A stretch of DNA of 46,730 bases. Source: Paraburkholderia sp. GTDB taxonomy: Bacteria > Pseudomonadota > Gammaproteobacteria > Burkholderiales > Burkholderiaceae. Shown piece after piece: positions 25,955-33,844 of this stretch (the first letter of the stretch is position 1; each line of letters begins with the position of its first letter). Position numbers and translations under genes: made by a program. The notes under the pieces were generated by a model. The model was given only the letters and a program-made list of their open reading frames with translations, was not told where the DNA came from and searched no databases. Location of the stretch: the NCBI RefSeq assembly GCF_026225065.1, contig NZ_JAMFSB010000411.1, positions 1-46,730 of the forward strand, read 5' to 3'.

Positions 25955-25988
25955 TGTCGTGGTCCGGTTGAACCCGCGTGAGCCGGCG

Positions 25989-26906
25989 TCAGTCGCCGGC
26001 GAACTGGTTGCCGCGCAACGGACCGGGTGCGCCGGGCGCTTCGCCATGCGCACCCGCGCCCGAGACCGACTTGCCCGTACGGCTCAGCGCCACGACGAAT
26101 GCGTCCGCGAGGGTAGCCTTGGTGATGACGTTCTGCAGATTCACCCCGAGGTGAACGATGGTCTGTGCGATCTGCGGACGGATGCCGCTGATGATGCAAT
26201 CCGCGCCCATCAGCCGGGCGGCGGCCACGGTCTTGAGCAGATGCTGCGCAACGAGGGTGTCGACTGTGGGCACGCCGGTGATGTCGATGACAGCGATAGC
26301 CGCGCCCGTATCGACGATCTTTTGCAGCAGGCTTTCCATCACGACCTGGGTGCGCGCGGAATCGAGCGTACCGATCAGCGGCAACGCCAGAATCCCGTCC
26401 CACAACTGCACGACCGGCGTCGACAGTTCGAGCAGTTCCTGCTGCTGACGCACGATGACCTGCTCGCGGCTGGTCTGGAAGACTTCTGTGGTGTAGAGGC
26501 CCATCGCATCGAACAACGTGCTGATAGTCCAGGTGAGCTCGGCGAGAGTGGCAGGGTCGGCCGCGAGTTCGACACGCAAGCGGGCGAACAGCGGTTCCTT
26601 CAGGGAGAACACGAACATTGCTGTTTCGACAGGCGTAAAGCCTTGTCGCGCGCGCTGCGTCGAAACATCCGCGAGAAAGCCGCGCACTTCGTCCCACCCT
26701 CGAGTCTTGAAGTCCACGCGGTCTGACGATTCAAGTGCCGCACAGACGACGGCAACGAACTGCACAAACTGGTCACGCAATTGCACTTCGGTAACACCGC
26801 CGCGGCGCGACGCAATTGCATACTGCTGCGGCACCCATTCGCCGAGCAACTCGTTTTGTCGTTCATTGAAGAGTCGAGCGAGACGCGTTCCGCCAAGCGT
26901 TTCCAT
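25989..26906 (-). CDS. rsbR: RsbR-like stressosome sensor/co-antagonist
   Basis: A 305-residue protein. The N-terminal part (about 1-150) is a helical sensor domain of the RsbR/RsbRD type, beginning TLGGTRLARLFNERQNELL; it shows no obvious haem or flavin motif. A connecting helix (QQQELLELSTPVVQLWDGIL) precedes the C-terminal STAS domain with VIDITGVPTVDTLVAQHL and CIISGIRPQIAQT, which carry Thr residues at the usual phosphorylation sites. The ATG at 26906 is preferred (GGGGA 6 bases upstream); earlier ATGs are in frame. A Gly/Pro-rich tail ends the protein. It is the first gene of the stressosome operon. Confidence 0.92.
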   Translation of the reverse strand: METLGGTRLARLFNERQNELLGEWVPQQYAIASRRGGVTEVQLRDQFVQFVAVVCAALESSDRVDFKTRGWDEVRGFLADVSTQRARQGFTPVETAMFVFSLKEPLFARLRVELAADPATLAELTWTISTLFDAMGLYTTEVFQTSREQVIVRQQQELLELSTPVVQLWDGILALPLIGTLDSARTQVVMESLLQKIVDTGAAIAVIDITGVPTVDTLVAQHLLKTVAAARLMGADCIISGIRPQIAQTIVHLGVNLQNVITKATLADAFVVALSRTGKSVSGAGAHGEAPGAPGPLRGNQFAGD

Positions 26907-27170
26907 ACAGTGTCCCCAGTCGATGATCAGTTGACGGCGCAACGCGCCGACAATGTCGTTTTGCTCGCGCCCAGACCAACTGCTCAACGGCGCAATGGAC
27001 TTTAACATGGGCCTGGGCGTCATCACAACGGCACATGCCGATTGCTGCGCGCCTTGCTGGACAAGGCTGGCGCGGATCGCGACGGGGCTTCATCCGCTAG
27101 GTCGAATGTGCCTGAAGGCGAATGATCGACAGTTCTAAAGGTAACAATTACGTGCGGCAGCTGGCCGTGC

Positions 27171-28178
27171 CTAAGCCGTCTCTGCAGCCAAAGCCCGGAA
27201 GTCCTGCGGCGCCATATCGAAGGCCCGCCGGAATGCCCGCGTAAAATCCGAAGCGCTTTTAAAGCCCACACCGTAGGCAATCTCCGTCACGGTCGCGTGC
27301 GGGTAGCGCGTCAGATCTTCAGCCGCGCTGCGCAGCCGGAGATGACGGATATAGGCGCTCAGACCGCCCTCATGTTCAAACAGGCGATACAGGCTCCGGC
27401 GCGGAAACGGCAGCGCGCCGAGCACGCTCTCGGGCGAAAGCGTCTCTTCGTAAAGATGCGACTTGATATAGCGTCGCGCCTCATCGAACATGACCGATCG
27501 GGCCGCCGCGCGAGCATTGCCACTCAGCCCCGCGTCCTTGCCAAACCCCGCAACGAGCAGTTGGGCTCCCGCGCGTATGGCGCTGTCCGCTTCGCCGGCA
27601 CTCATGCTGCCGATGTTCTGGGCGAGCGCCGCCACGTGCCTGACGATCATCCCCGCGAGCGGCGCCGCACCGGAAAGCGCGCGGCAGTGGATGGCTTCCG
27701 GATCGGGAAATACTTCCTGCACGAGTTCGCCGGGTACAAAAAACGTCAGCACCCTGCAGTCATTGCGCTGCATGCGCACGGGCTGGCCCATATCCAGCGC
27801 AACGATCCTCGCAACAGCAGGCTTATCTTCGCGCTGCCTGGGCAGGGCGATGTTCGCGATTCCGCCCTCCAGAAACACGTGGAAGACGAAATCGCGCACG
27901 CTGTCGACCGAGATCCGCGCCAGCGAACGCTCGAGCACCATCAGATCCGAGCGGCAGTCGGTGAATACCAGATCGCCGACCTGATAACGATCGATCGAAG
28001 CCTGGAAGGGTCTTTCCAGATCGGACCGCGAGGGCAAGACGTCAATGACATGGCCAACGCGATCGCGCCAGGCGAGCAAACGCCGCTGCGGAGGTTCCGC
28101 CTGCACATTGAAATGGCTGTAGGCAATGCCCTGTTTCATCGGGCGGCGCAGATCAGCCGGACTAACGCGGGAGTTCAT
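27171..28178 (-). CDS. AraC family transcriptional regulator
   Basis: A 335-residue regulator. The first 200 residues form an AraC-binding-like cupin domain (RRLLAWRDRVGHVIDVLPSR ... RDFVFHVFLEGG), as in FeaR/OruR-type proteins. The C-terminal 100 residues are two helix-turn-helices: ESVLGALPFPRRSLYRLFEH and VTEIAYGVGFKSASDFTRAF, with the family ending FRRAFDMAPQDFRAL. The first ATG is used; another lies 13 codons in, and neither has a strong ribosome site. No target gene is obvious. The gene ends 264 bases from the stressosome operon start; a candidate structured RNA is transcribed divergently. Confidence 0.92.
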   Translation of the reverse strand: MNSRVSPADLRRPMKQGIAYSHFNVQAEPPQRRLLAWRDRVGHVIDVLPSRSDLERPFQASIDRYQVGDLVFTDCRSDLMVLERSLARISVDSVRDFVFHVFLEGGIANIALPRQREDKPAVARIVALDMGQPVRMQRNDCRVLTFFVPGELVQEVFPDPEAIHCRALSGAAPLAGMIVRHVAALAQNIGSMSAGEADSAIRAGAQLLVAGFGKDAGLSGNARAAARSVMFDEARRYIKSHLYEETLSPESVLGALPFPRRSLYRLFEHEGGLSAYIRHLRLRSAAEDLTRYPHATVTEIAYGVGFKSASDFTRAFRRAFDMAPQDFRALAAETA

Positions 28179-28298
28179 TTAACGCAATTCTTGTACTGGA
28201 ATGGTCCCCCAGAGGTCTGCTGGGGTCGTCGCTCCTGAAATTTAACCGAAAAATTCACGTTGCATGAATTTTTCCAAATTGGAGGACGAAAAAGGATT

Positions 28299-28457
28299 CG
28301 CCCGGCGTCAAAAACAGCCGGGCGAGTTGCGTAGACGATACAACCAGGCCGCCAATGCGATAATACGAACTCTCTCAGGTTCTGGCACGGCCCTCGGATG
28401 GCCAGAATCCTTCGCCGACCGTAACCCGGTCGGCTTTTTTTATTTGATTTTTTTGTT
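28299..28457 (+). ncRNA. Candidate structured small RNA ending in an intrinsic terminator
   Basis: This gap (28179-28578) has no convincing gene. On the plus strand three strong hairpins follow one another: CGCCCGGC / GCCGGGCG, perfect 8 bp (28299-28324); GGTTCTGGC / GCCAGAATC, 9 bp with one G-U pair (28378-28409); and the terminator at 28414. A weaker GTTG / CAAC hairpin lies between (28326-28344). No gene lies downstream on this strand: the next gene (CHAD) is convergent. So a free sRNA or attenuated leader fits better than a riboswitch. The family is not recognised and the 5' end is unknown. Confidence 0.5.
28414..28457 (+). terminator. Strong rho-independent terminator
   Basis: A perfect 8-bp stem, GCCGACCG / CGGTCGGC (28414-28421 and 28427-28434), encloses the loop TAACC. 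It is followed by seven T and a further T-rich tract to about 28457. This is the clearest intrinsic terminator in the window. It points rightwards although no recognised plus-strand gene precedes it, which is the main argument for an RNA gene here. Confidence 0.85.
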
Positions 28458-28578
28458 TTTAGTCAGATTGCTCATTGGGTCTCTCCGCCCGCTCTAGCAT
28501 CCGGACGCCATTCTGACCGATTTTTACTGGCAGGCTTGACCGTGTGTGCCAGTTTTGGGGAGTTTTTTACTGCTCCCT

Positions 28579-29412
28579 TCATAGCAGCTTCGCAGCAGCG
28601 CGAATCCGGCGCTTACGCTGCTTCTCCAGAGCCGCCAGAGCAGTAGCGACCGATCGGCTATTACTGAATATGTCGCGGCTATTGCCTCGCAACAGCTCTT
28701 CGCTCGCCACCACGTCGTTTAGCGCGCCGAACCGCTTCTGGAGCTTCTTCAAGCCCTTCAGCGTTTTCAACTGCTTTCTGGAAAGCAGCGGCTCGAAAAA
28801 TTCGAGCAGGTAGCGAACCTTCTTCCCCGCCTTGCGGACGTCGTGATACGAGGTGTATTCGCCGCCCTTGGCGCCTCTGGCGCGGCGCATGCGTTTGTGA
28901 AGCGATTTCTCCGCGGCCGCCACGCGCTTGCGGGCAAACTTCTTCAATGGCGTCGGTTTGCGCATTTGGCGCAGGGTGTCGTTCGCATCGTTCAGGGCGT
29001 CCTGCAGTTCCGAGTTGATGCCGGCGTGAGCCAACCTCTCCCGGCTGTCGCTGAGCGCAGCGGCGCGTGCGGAAAGCAGACGCTCAGTGGGCGCCCGCTT
29101 CTCGCCCAGGGCATCACTGAGCAATTCGATCAGGATGTCCCAATCGCGTGTTTTGCCGGCGGCGCCGGCGAGAGACCTGAAGCGATCTCCCTGCCGCCCC
29201 TCCAGTTCCTCGCCAAGCAGCGGCCGGTAGGCCCAGAGAAGCGTTCGCAGACGCCTGAGCGCAACCCGCAACGTGTGCAGAACGTCAGCGTCGGAGTCCG
29301 AGCGCAGCGCTGCCGCAGATGAATTCGCCTCGTCAATCAAGGGTTTGGCATAGTCAGAAAAGCGCGCTTCAGCGGCATCGGGCTCGGAGCCCTGTTCCTT
29401 TTTCGTTTTCAT
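28579..29412 (-). CDS. CHAD domain protein
   Basis: A 277-residue cytoplasmic protein with a CHAD (conserved histidine alpha-helical) domain over nearly its full length. Marks are VLHTLRVALRRLRTLLWAYRPLL near the start (quoted in part: VLHTLRVALRRLRTL), AGAAGKTRDWDIL, and YHDVRKAGKKVRYLLEFFEP (20 residues). The domain binds polyphosphate through its basic helices and His residues; the many Lys/Arg residues (FARKRVAAAEKSLHKRMRR) fit. The ATG at 29412 has GGAGA 6 bases upstream. No CYTH triphosphatase domain is attached and no polyphosphate gene is adjacent. Confidence 0.9.
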   Translation of the reverse strand: MKTKKEQGSEPDAAEARFSDYAKPLIDEANSSAAALRSDSDADVLHTLRVALRRLRTLLWAYRPLLGEELEGRQGDRFRSLAGAAGKTRDWDILIELLSDALGEKRAPTERLLSARAAALSDSRERLAHAGINSELQDALNDANDTLRQMRKPTPLKKFARKRVAAAEKSLHKRMRRARGAKGGEYTSYHDVRKAGKKVRYLLEFFEPLLSRKQLKTLKGLKKLQKRFGALNDVVASEELLRGNSRDIFSNSRSVATALAALEKQRKRRIRAAAKLL

Positions 29413-29546
29413 CTCGTCTCCAGCTGGTAGCCGACCGGTTTCCGCGGTCACGGCATCCTGCATGTGGGGCACGTTTGATGGGGTGAGCAACCTGCGTACC
29501 CACACACAAACCGGCGCAGCGAAAGCGTGCTCGCAGGCGTTACGGG

Positions 29547-29714
29547 TTAACCCGCTTCAGGCAAAACCAATCCGTCGACGCCCGACACGACGAGCATACC
29601 GACGACATGCGTGAGGACTCGCGCCCGCTCCGCGCGAAAGCCTCGTACAATCTTCTTCGGAGCGATTAGCCAAGCCTTGTCGCCTGCAGACGTGCCTCTG
29701 CCGCGAGATGCCAT
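29547..29714 (-). CDS. Possible small protein (55 residues), low support
   Basis: The only candidate gene in the 379-base divergent gap 29413-29791. ATG at 29714 has AGGA 7 bases upstream and the product contains KKIVRGFRAERARVLTHVVG followed by a hydrophobic MLVVSGVDGLVL. I do not recognise it. It could equally be a chance frame in GC-rich leader DNA of the kinase gene. Nothing else is seen in this gap. Confidence 0.22.
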   Translation of the reverse strand: MASRGRGTSAGDKAWLIAPKKIVRGFRAERARVLTHVVGMLVVSGVDGLVLPEAG

Positions 29715-29791
29715 CCTATCGTCCTGCGGGGCTTCATGCAGCCTTCCCATCGCGACAATTCACCTGCCCTTTCTCAGCGCGCCTCAATGCC

Positions 29792-31501
29792 ATGGAAAGC
29801 AATTACAGACCCGCACAGACGGACGTGCTCCGTATGCGTTCCGCGCGGCCAGCGGACCATGCCGCGGAAAACAGCGTACTGCTGAGGCTCGCTCGAGCCC
29901 AGTCAGGATCGCGCGAGCAGCTCTTGCAGGAGATAGCAGACGCTGCCCTGTCGCTCTGCGACGCGGGTAGCGCCGGCATCAGTCTCATGGAAGGCGTCGA
30001 CGCCGAGCGGCACTTTCGCTGGCTGGCCGTGGCGGGTTTATGCGTGGGCTTGCAAGGCAAAACGACCGCATGGCACGAATGCCCGTGCCGGCTGGCGGTG
30101 GAATCCGCGGAGCCCCAATTATTTCTTCTCCCGCAAGATCGCTTTCCCAGCTTGCAGTTTCCCGGCGTGGAGATTGCCGAAGGACTCATCGTGCCGATTC
30201 CGACTGACAATGGCCTCGTCGGCGCGATATGGGTGATGTCGCACACCCCGGCACGCCAGTTCGATCTCGAAGACGTGCGCCTGCTCTCGGACCTGGCGGT
30301 CTCGGCCGGTGCCGCGCTGACCACCGTGGATGCCCGCGATACCGGCGAGGAAAGCGAACGCCGGCATAGCGAATTCATAGCGATGCTCGGGCACGAGCTT
30401 AGAAACCCAATGGCGCCGATCGACAGCGCGGTCGGCGCCGCCATCAAGCTCTGCGCGGAAAATCAAAAAGCGGTTGAAGTCCTGACTATTGCGCAGCGGC
30501 AGATGAGGCATCTGCGAACGCTGGTCGACGACCTCCTCGATGCCGCGCGACTAAAGCATGGCAAGCTCGCCATCAAACACAGCGATACCACGCTCAACGA
30601 AATTGCCTTCGATGCCGTGACCGCCGTCAAGCACCACATCCAGTCGCGGCGGCACTCACTCAGGTTGACCGGCCTCGAGAAGCCCGTGCCCGTGCGTGCC
30701 GATCACATCAGGCTAAGCCAGGTGCTCGGCAATCTGCTGTCCAACGCCGCGAAGTACACGCCGATCGGCGGGACCATCGAACTGGCGGTAAAGATCGTGG
30801 CCGAAGACCGCGAGCCGGAACAGAAGGATATGGTTGTCATAGAAGTGACCGACAACGGCATTGGCATCGACAGCGCGGTCCAGCCGCATGTATTCGAACT
30901 CTTCGCCCAGTCTGCCCGCGGCAATGCCCGCTCAGAAGGTGGACTGGGAATTGGTCTTGCCGTGGCCAAGCGCATGGTCGAGCTTCACGACGGGACAATC
31001 TCGCTGCAAAGTGAAGGCAGCGGGAGGGGCACCTCGGTCACCTTGCGTCTGCCCATCCTGAGCGTCCGCGACGAATCAGCGGTCACCGGCGATACGACCG
31101 AATCGCTAGGCCTGGGATCGGTGCGTCTGCTGCTCGCCGACGACAACGCGGATGCGTTGCAGTCGCTCGGCATTTTGCTGGAACTGGATGGACATCACGT
31201 CACGATGTGCGGCAGCGGGCGCGAAGCGGTGCGCCTGATCAAGGAAGAGCTGCCCGAGGTTGCCATCATCGATGTCGGCATGCCCGACATGGACGGCTTC
31301 GATGTCGCCCATGCGGTAAGGTCCGACAGCCAGTTCGACGATGTCCTGCTCGTGGCGTTGACCGGCTATGCCGCGGAATCCGACAAATCCCGGGCACTGG
31401 CCGCGGGTTTCGACTATCACCTCACCAAGCCGTTGTCGCTCGACAAGCTGCGCTACATCCTGGCGAATCGTGCCGGCGGAAAACTGGGCGGCATTGTCTG
31501 A
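29792..31501 (+). CDS. Soluble hybrid histidine kinase: GAF-HisKA-HATPase-REC
   Basis: A kinase of about 569 residues. The N-terminal GAF-like domain (about 30-185) shows LCDAGSAGISLMEG and GLIVPIPTDNGLVGAIWV. HisKA has the H-box MLGHELRNPMAPIDSA, and HATPase has NLLSNAAKYTPIGG, VTDNGIGIDS and GLGIGLAVAKRMVELHDG. The receiver carries LLADDN, VAIIDVGMPDMDG and YHLTKP. It is closely similar in kinase and receiver style to the gene at 20234-22192, and H-box neighbours NPMAPI/NPLAPI are shared, so the two look paralogous. No membrane helix is present. The start is uncertain: the ATG at 29792 lacks a strong ribosome site and an earlier ATG (29708) is in frame. Confidence 0.9.
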   Translation: MESNYRPAQTDVLRMRSARPADHAAENSVLLRLARAQSGSREQLLQEIADAALSLCDAGSAGISLMEGVDAERHFRWLAVAGLCVGLQGKTTAWHECPCRLAVESAEPQLFLLPQDRFPSLQFPGVEIAEGLIVPIPTDNGLVGAIWVMSHTPARQFDLEDVRLLSDLAVSAGAALTTVDARDTGEESERRHSEFIAMLGHELRNPMAPIDSAVGAAIKLCAENQKAVEVLTIAQRQMRHLRTLVDDLLDAARLKHGKLAIKHSDTTLNEIAFDAVTAVKHHIQSRRHSLRLTGLEKPVPVRADHIRLSQVLGNLLSNAAKYTPIGGTIELAVKIVAEDREPEQKDMVVIEVTDNGIGIDSAVQPHVFELFAQSARGNARSEGGLGIGLAVAKRMVELHDGTISLQSEGSGRGTSVTLRLPILSVRDESAVTGDTTESLGLGSVRLLLADDNADALQSLGILLELDGHHVTMCGSGREAVRLIKEELPEVAIIDVGMPDMDGFDVAHAVRSDSQFDDVLLVALTGYAAESDKSRALAAGFDYHLTKPLSLDKLRYILANRAGGKLGGIV

Positions 31502-31529
31502 GCGGGCGGCATCGCGTATTCCGCCCCCC

Positions 31530-32423
31530 TCAACCCGCCCAGGCGTTGACATCGAGAACTGCGCTGGCGAACGCGTCCGGCGCCTCTTGCGGAAGATTGT
31601 GGCCTGCACTCGGCACGACGCGGTTCTCGTGGTGCCCGGTGAACCGCTTCAGGGACGCCTGACTGCCACCCTGAGGAGTAACACCATCGGCGTCCCCTTC
31701 CAGGGTGACCGCGGGTATGGTGATCGACGGCATGGAGGACAAGCGTCGCTCCATATCATCAAACTGGGGATCGCCATCAACGAGTCCGTAACGGTGCCGA
31801 TACGAATGGATCACCACGTCGACGAAGTCTGGATTATCGAAAGCGGCGGCTGAGCGCGCATAGGTGTCGTCGTCGAAGCGCCAGGTGGGCGACCATAACG
31901 ACCACAGCAGGCGGCAAAACTCAAAGCGGTGTTCGGTCAGTCCGGCCTGGCCGCGCTCGCCATGAAAGTAATACTGGTACCACAAGCGATATTCTTTTTC
32001 CGGCGTACTCGGTTGCATGGCGGCGGCGATATTCTGGATGTTGTAGCCGTTGACGGAAACAAGCCCGCGCGCTCTCGCTGGATACAGCGCCGCGACGATG
32101 CACGCGGCGCGACCGCCCCAGTCATATCCACCCAGCACGGCTCGTTCAATCTGAAGCGCGTCGAGCAGAGCCAACAGATCCGCGCCGAGTGCGGCCTGTT
32201 GGCCCGAACGAAGCGTAGTCGAATCGAGAAACCGCGTTGGCCCATAGCCGCGAAGATAGGGCGTGATAACGCGCGCGCCTTTGGCGGTCAGGCGTGGCGT
32301 CACTTCGTCGTATGCGTGGATATCGTAGGGAAAACCGTGCAGCAGAATCACGGGCCATCCTGCGCTATCGCCCTGTTCGTCATAGGTAACGTCGAGCAGA
32401 TTGGTTGCAATGCTTTTAAGCAT
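31530..32423 (-). CDS. Alpha/beta hydrolase, epoxide hydrolase-like
   Basis: A 297-residue cytoplasmic hydrolase. The oxyanion segment is VILLHGFPYD, and the nucleophile elbow GGYDWGGRAA carries Asp, as in epoxide hydrolases and haloalkane dehalogenases. The catalytic His is in SAGHNLPQEAP. A cap domain lies between (about 130-215, YRLWYQYYFHGERGQAGL). The missing Trp-type halide site cannot be judged by eye, so epoxide hydrolase is the safer reading. The ATG at 32423 has GGAGG 6 bases upstream. It is convergent with the hybrid kinase gene and divergent from the lipoprotein gene. Confidence 0.85.
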   Translation of the reverse strand: MLKSIATNLLDVTYDEQGDSAGWPVILLHGFPYDIHAYDEVTPRLTAKGARVITPYLRGYGPTRFLDSTTLRSGQQAALGADLLALLDALQIERAVLGGYDWGGRAACIVAALYPARARGLVSVNGYNIQNIAAAMQPSTPEKEYRLWYQYYFHGERGQAGLTEHRFEFCRLLWSLWSPTWRFDDDTYARSAAAFDNPDFVDVVIHSYRHRYGLVDGDPQFDDMERRLSSMPSITIPAVTLEGDADGVTPQGGSQASLKRFTGHHENRVVPSAGHNLPQEAPDAFASAVLDVNAWAG

Positions 32424-32563
32424 GACGCCCTCCCGAGCGGCAAGATTAAAAAAGAATGCGTTCAACCAATTATGCCGGAGGATGCTCCACGCGGCGCCAG
32501 CCTAATTCGCCGCTAAGTTTGCCCCCTCAAGATGGCGTCATCGAATCAGAGGAGGCAAACATC

Positions 32564-33121
32564 ATGAAGCTCGTACGAATCACTCGCCTGGCGCTGCCCG
32601 TGGGGCTCGTCGCCATTGCGCTCACCGGCTGCGCCGTTATTCCGCCGTCCGGCCCATCAGTCGTCGCACTGCCCCCCAGTGGCAAACCGATGAACGTGTT
32701 CCAGCAGGAAGATTACGCCTGCCGTGACTACGCGTTCCGCTCCGACAATGCCGCCGCACCGGCCCATGGCGCAATACCCGAAGGCGTCGGCAGCACCGCC
32801 ATCGGCACCGTGGGCGGCGCAGCCGCCGGCGCGCTGCTCGGCGCCGCAGCGGGCAATGCCGGCATCGGCGCAGCAATCGGTGCGGGTGCCGGCCTGCTGT
32901 TTGGCAGTGCTGTCGGTGCAAACGACACGCAAGCCACTTCGGCCAGCCTGCAGTCGCGCTACAACGCCGCCTACGCGCAATGTATGGCGTCAAAGGGCAA
33001 CACCATTTCCCAGCCGGACGTCTATAGCACGGTGCCTGTCTACGCTCCACCGCCTGTCGCTGTAGTACCGGCGCCCATTGTTTATGGCTACCCGCAACGC
33101 TACGGCTACTGGGCTTACTGA
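32564..33121 (+). CDS. Glycine-zipper outer-membrane-type lipoprotein
   Basis: A 185-residue lipoprotein. The signal peptide (residues 1-22) ends in the lipobox LTGC with Cys23. The centre is a long Gly/Ala glycine-zipper (GTVGGAAAGALLGAAAGNAG), as in SlyB/YMGG-type proteins that insert in or bridge the envelope. The C-terminus is Pro/Tyr-rich (VYAPPPVAVVP ... YGYPQRYGYWAY). AGAGGAGG lies 9 bases before the ATG. Two Cys in the mature part (DYACRDYAF and AQCMASKG) may pair. The function is unknown; such proteins are often envelope-stress related. A 13-bp tandem repeat overlaps its last codons. Confidence 0.87.
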   Translation: MKLVRITRLALPVGLVAIALTGCAVIPPSGPSVVALPPSGKPMNVFQQEDYACRDYAFRSDNAAAPAHGAIPEGVGSTAIGTVGGAAAGALLGAAAGNAGIGAAIGAGAGLLFGSAVGANDTQATSASLQSRYNAAYAQCMASKGNTISQPDVYSTVPVYAPPPVAVVPAPIVYGYPQRYGYWAY

Positions 33122-33149
33122 GCGGGCTTACTGAGCGGACCTACTGAGC
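33111..33149 (+). repeat. Three tandem 13-bp units over the stop codon
   Basis: Units are GGGCTTACTGAGC (33111-33123), an identical copy (33124-33136) and a copy with two changes, GGACCTACTGAGC (33137-33149). The first unit encodes the last residues and stop of the lipoprotein gene. The copies look like recent slippage or tandem duplication of the gene end. Confidence 0.85.
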
Positions 33150-33259
33150 GCCCGCGCCAATTCCCTGCTCACTCTGCCGCGCGATGATGCGGCCATGGAT
33201 CACGGAGAGCACCAACCCGTTGCCGTGCCCTGCCTGGCAAATACTTGAGGATACCTACC

Positions 33260-33766
33260 ATGTTCAAGAAGATTCTCGTTGCAGTCAGTACAAGCTCCGC
33301 CGATAGCGTCCTGGCACCCGCCATCGAAGCCGCGCGAAAGTACGATGCGCAAATTGTTGCACTCCACGTAGTGGATCCATCGCCCAGCTATATTGGGGGT
33401 GCGGACTGCAACTTCGGCCTGATCGTCGAGGCCATGGAAGCACACGGGCACCGGGTCGTCGCACACGTCCGGAGTGTGCTGGATGCTCATGCGCTGCCGG
33501 CGGAAGTCCGCATGGTGACGCTGCCGTTTTCCGGCATGACGGTGGGCAGCGCGATTGCCGCCGTTGCGGAAGAGACGGGAGCCGACCTGATTCTTCTCGG
33601 GAGGCGGAACACGTCACGGTGGCACTGGTTGAGCGAAGACGTGGCAGCGGAGATGATGCGCCATACCAGTCGGCCAGCGCAGATCGTCACCGACAAGCCC
33701 GTGGCGAATCCGGCACGCCGTACCGGCAGACGCTGGATTGATGTGACGGCCGCCGGCACCTGGTAA
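33260..33766 (+). CDS. Universal stress protein (UspA family)
   Basis: A 168-residue single-domain Usp. The start MFKKILVAVSTSSADS, the strand AQIVALHVVDP and the region ADLILLGRRNTSRWHWL are typical. The ATP-binding signature G-x2-G-x9-G-S/T is not intact: GRRN is followed by LSED where GS is expected. That places it with the non-ATP-binding UspA type. A C-terminal basic extension (NPARRTGRRWIDVT) is unusual. It is convergent with the DHA2 exporter; the stops are about 78 bases apart with no clear terminator hairpin. Confidence 0.92.
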   Translation: MFKKILVAVSTSSADSVLAPAIEAARKYDAQIVALHVVDPSPSYIGGADCNFGLIVEAMEAHGHRVVAHVRSVLDAHALPAEVRMVTLPFSGMTVGSAIAAVAEETGADLILLGRRNTSRWHWLSEDVAAEMMRHTSRPAQIVTDKPVANPARRTGRRWIDVTAAGTW

Positions 33767-33844
33767 GCCTTGTGACTCACCGGTCCTCGCTTCTGCATCG
33801 CCGCCATTCGCAGCATCGCACTATCCCGGAGATCCCGGCCAGGC

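Noticed and set aside
28361..28410. Glycine riboswitch
   Set aside because: Only the CTCTCAGG-like string matches. The GAAGG core and tandem aptamer arrangement are missing and no glycine gene follows.
28264..28497. Plus-strand reading of 77 codons over the structured gap
   Set aside because: It runs straight through the hairpins and the terminator T-tract, ending in a run of Phe/Leu encoded by T-rich DNA. An RNA signal explains the sequence better.
29611..29970. Plus-strand reading of 119 codons before the hybrid kinase
   Set aside because: It overlaps the kinase gene start in another frame and has no recognisable content or ribosome site.
1864..32516. Repeated 14-mer TAATTCGCCGCTAA at 1864 and 32503
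   Set aside because: A match of this length is expected a few times by chance in a window of this size and flanking bases do not extend it.
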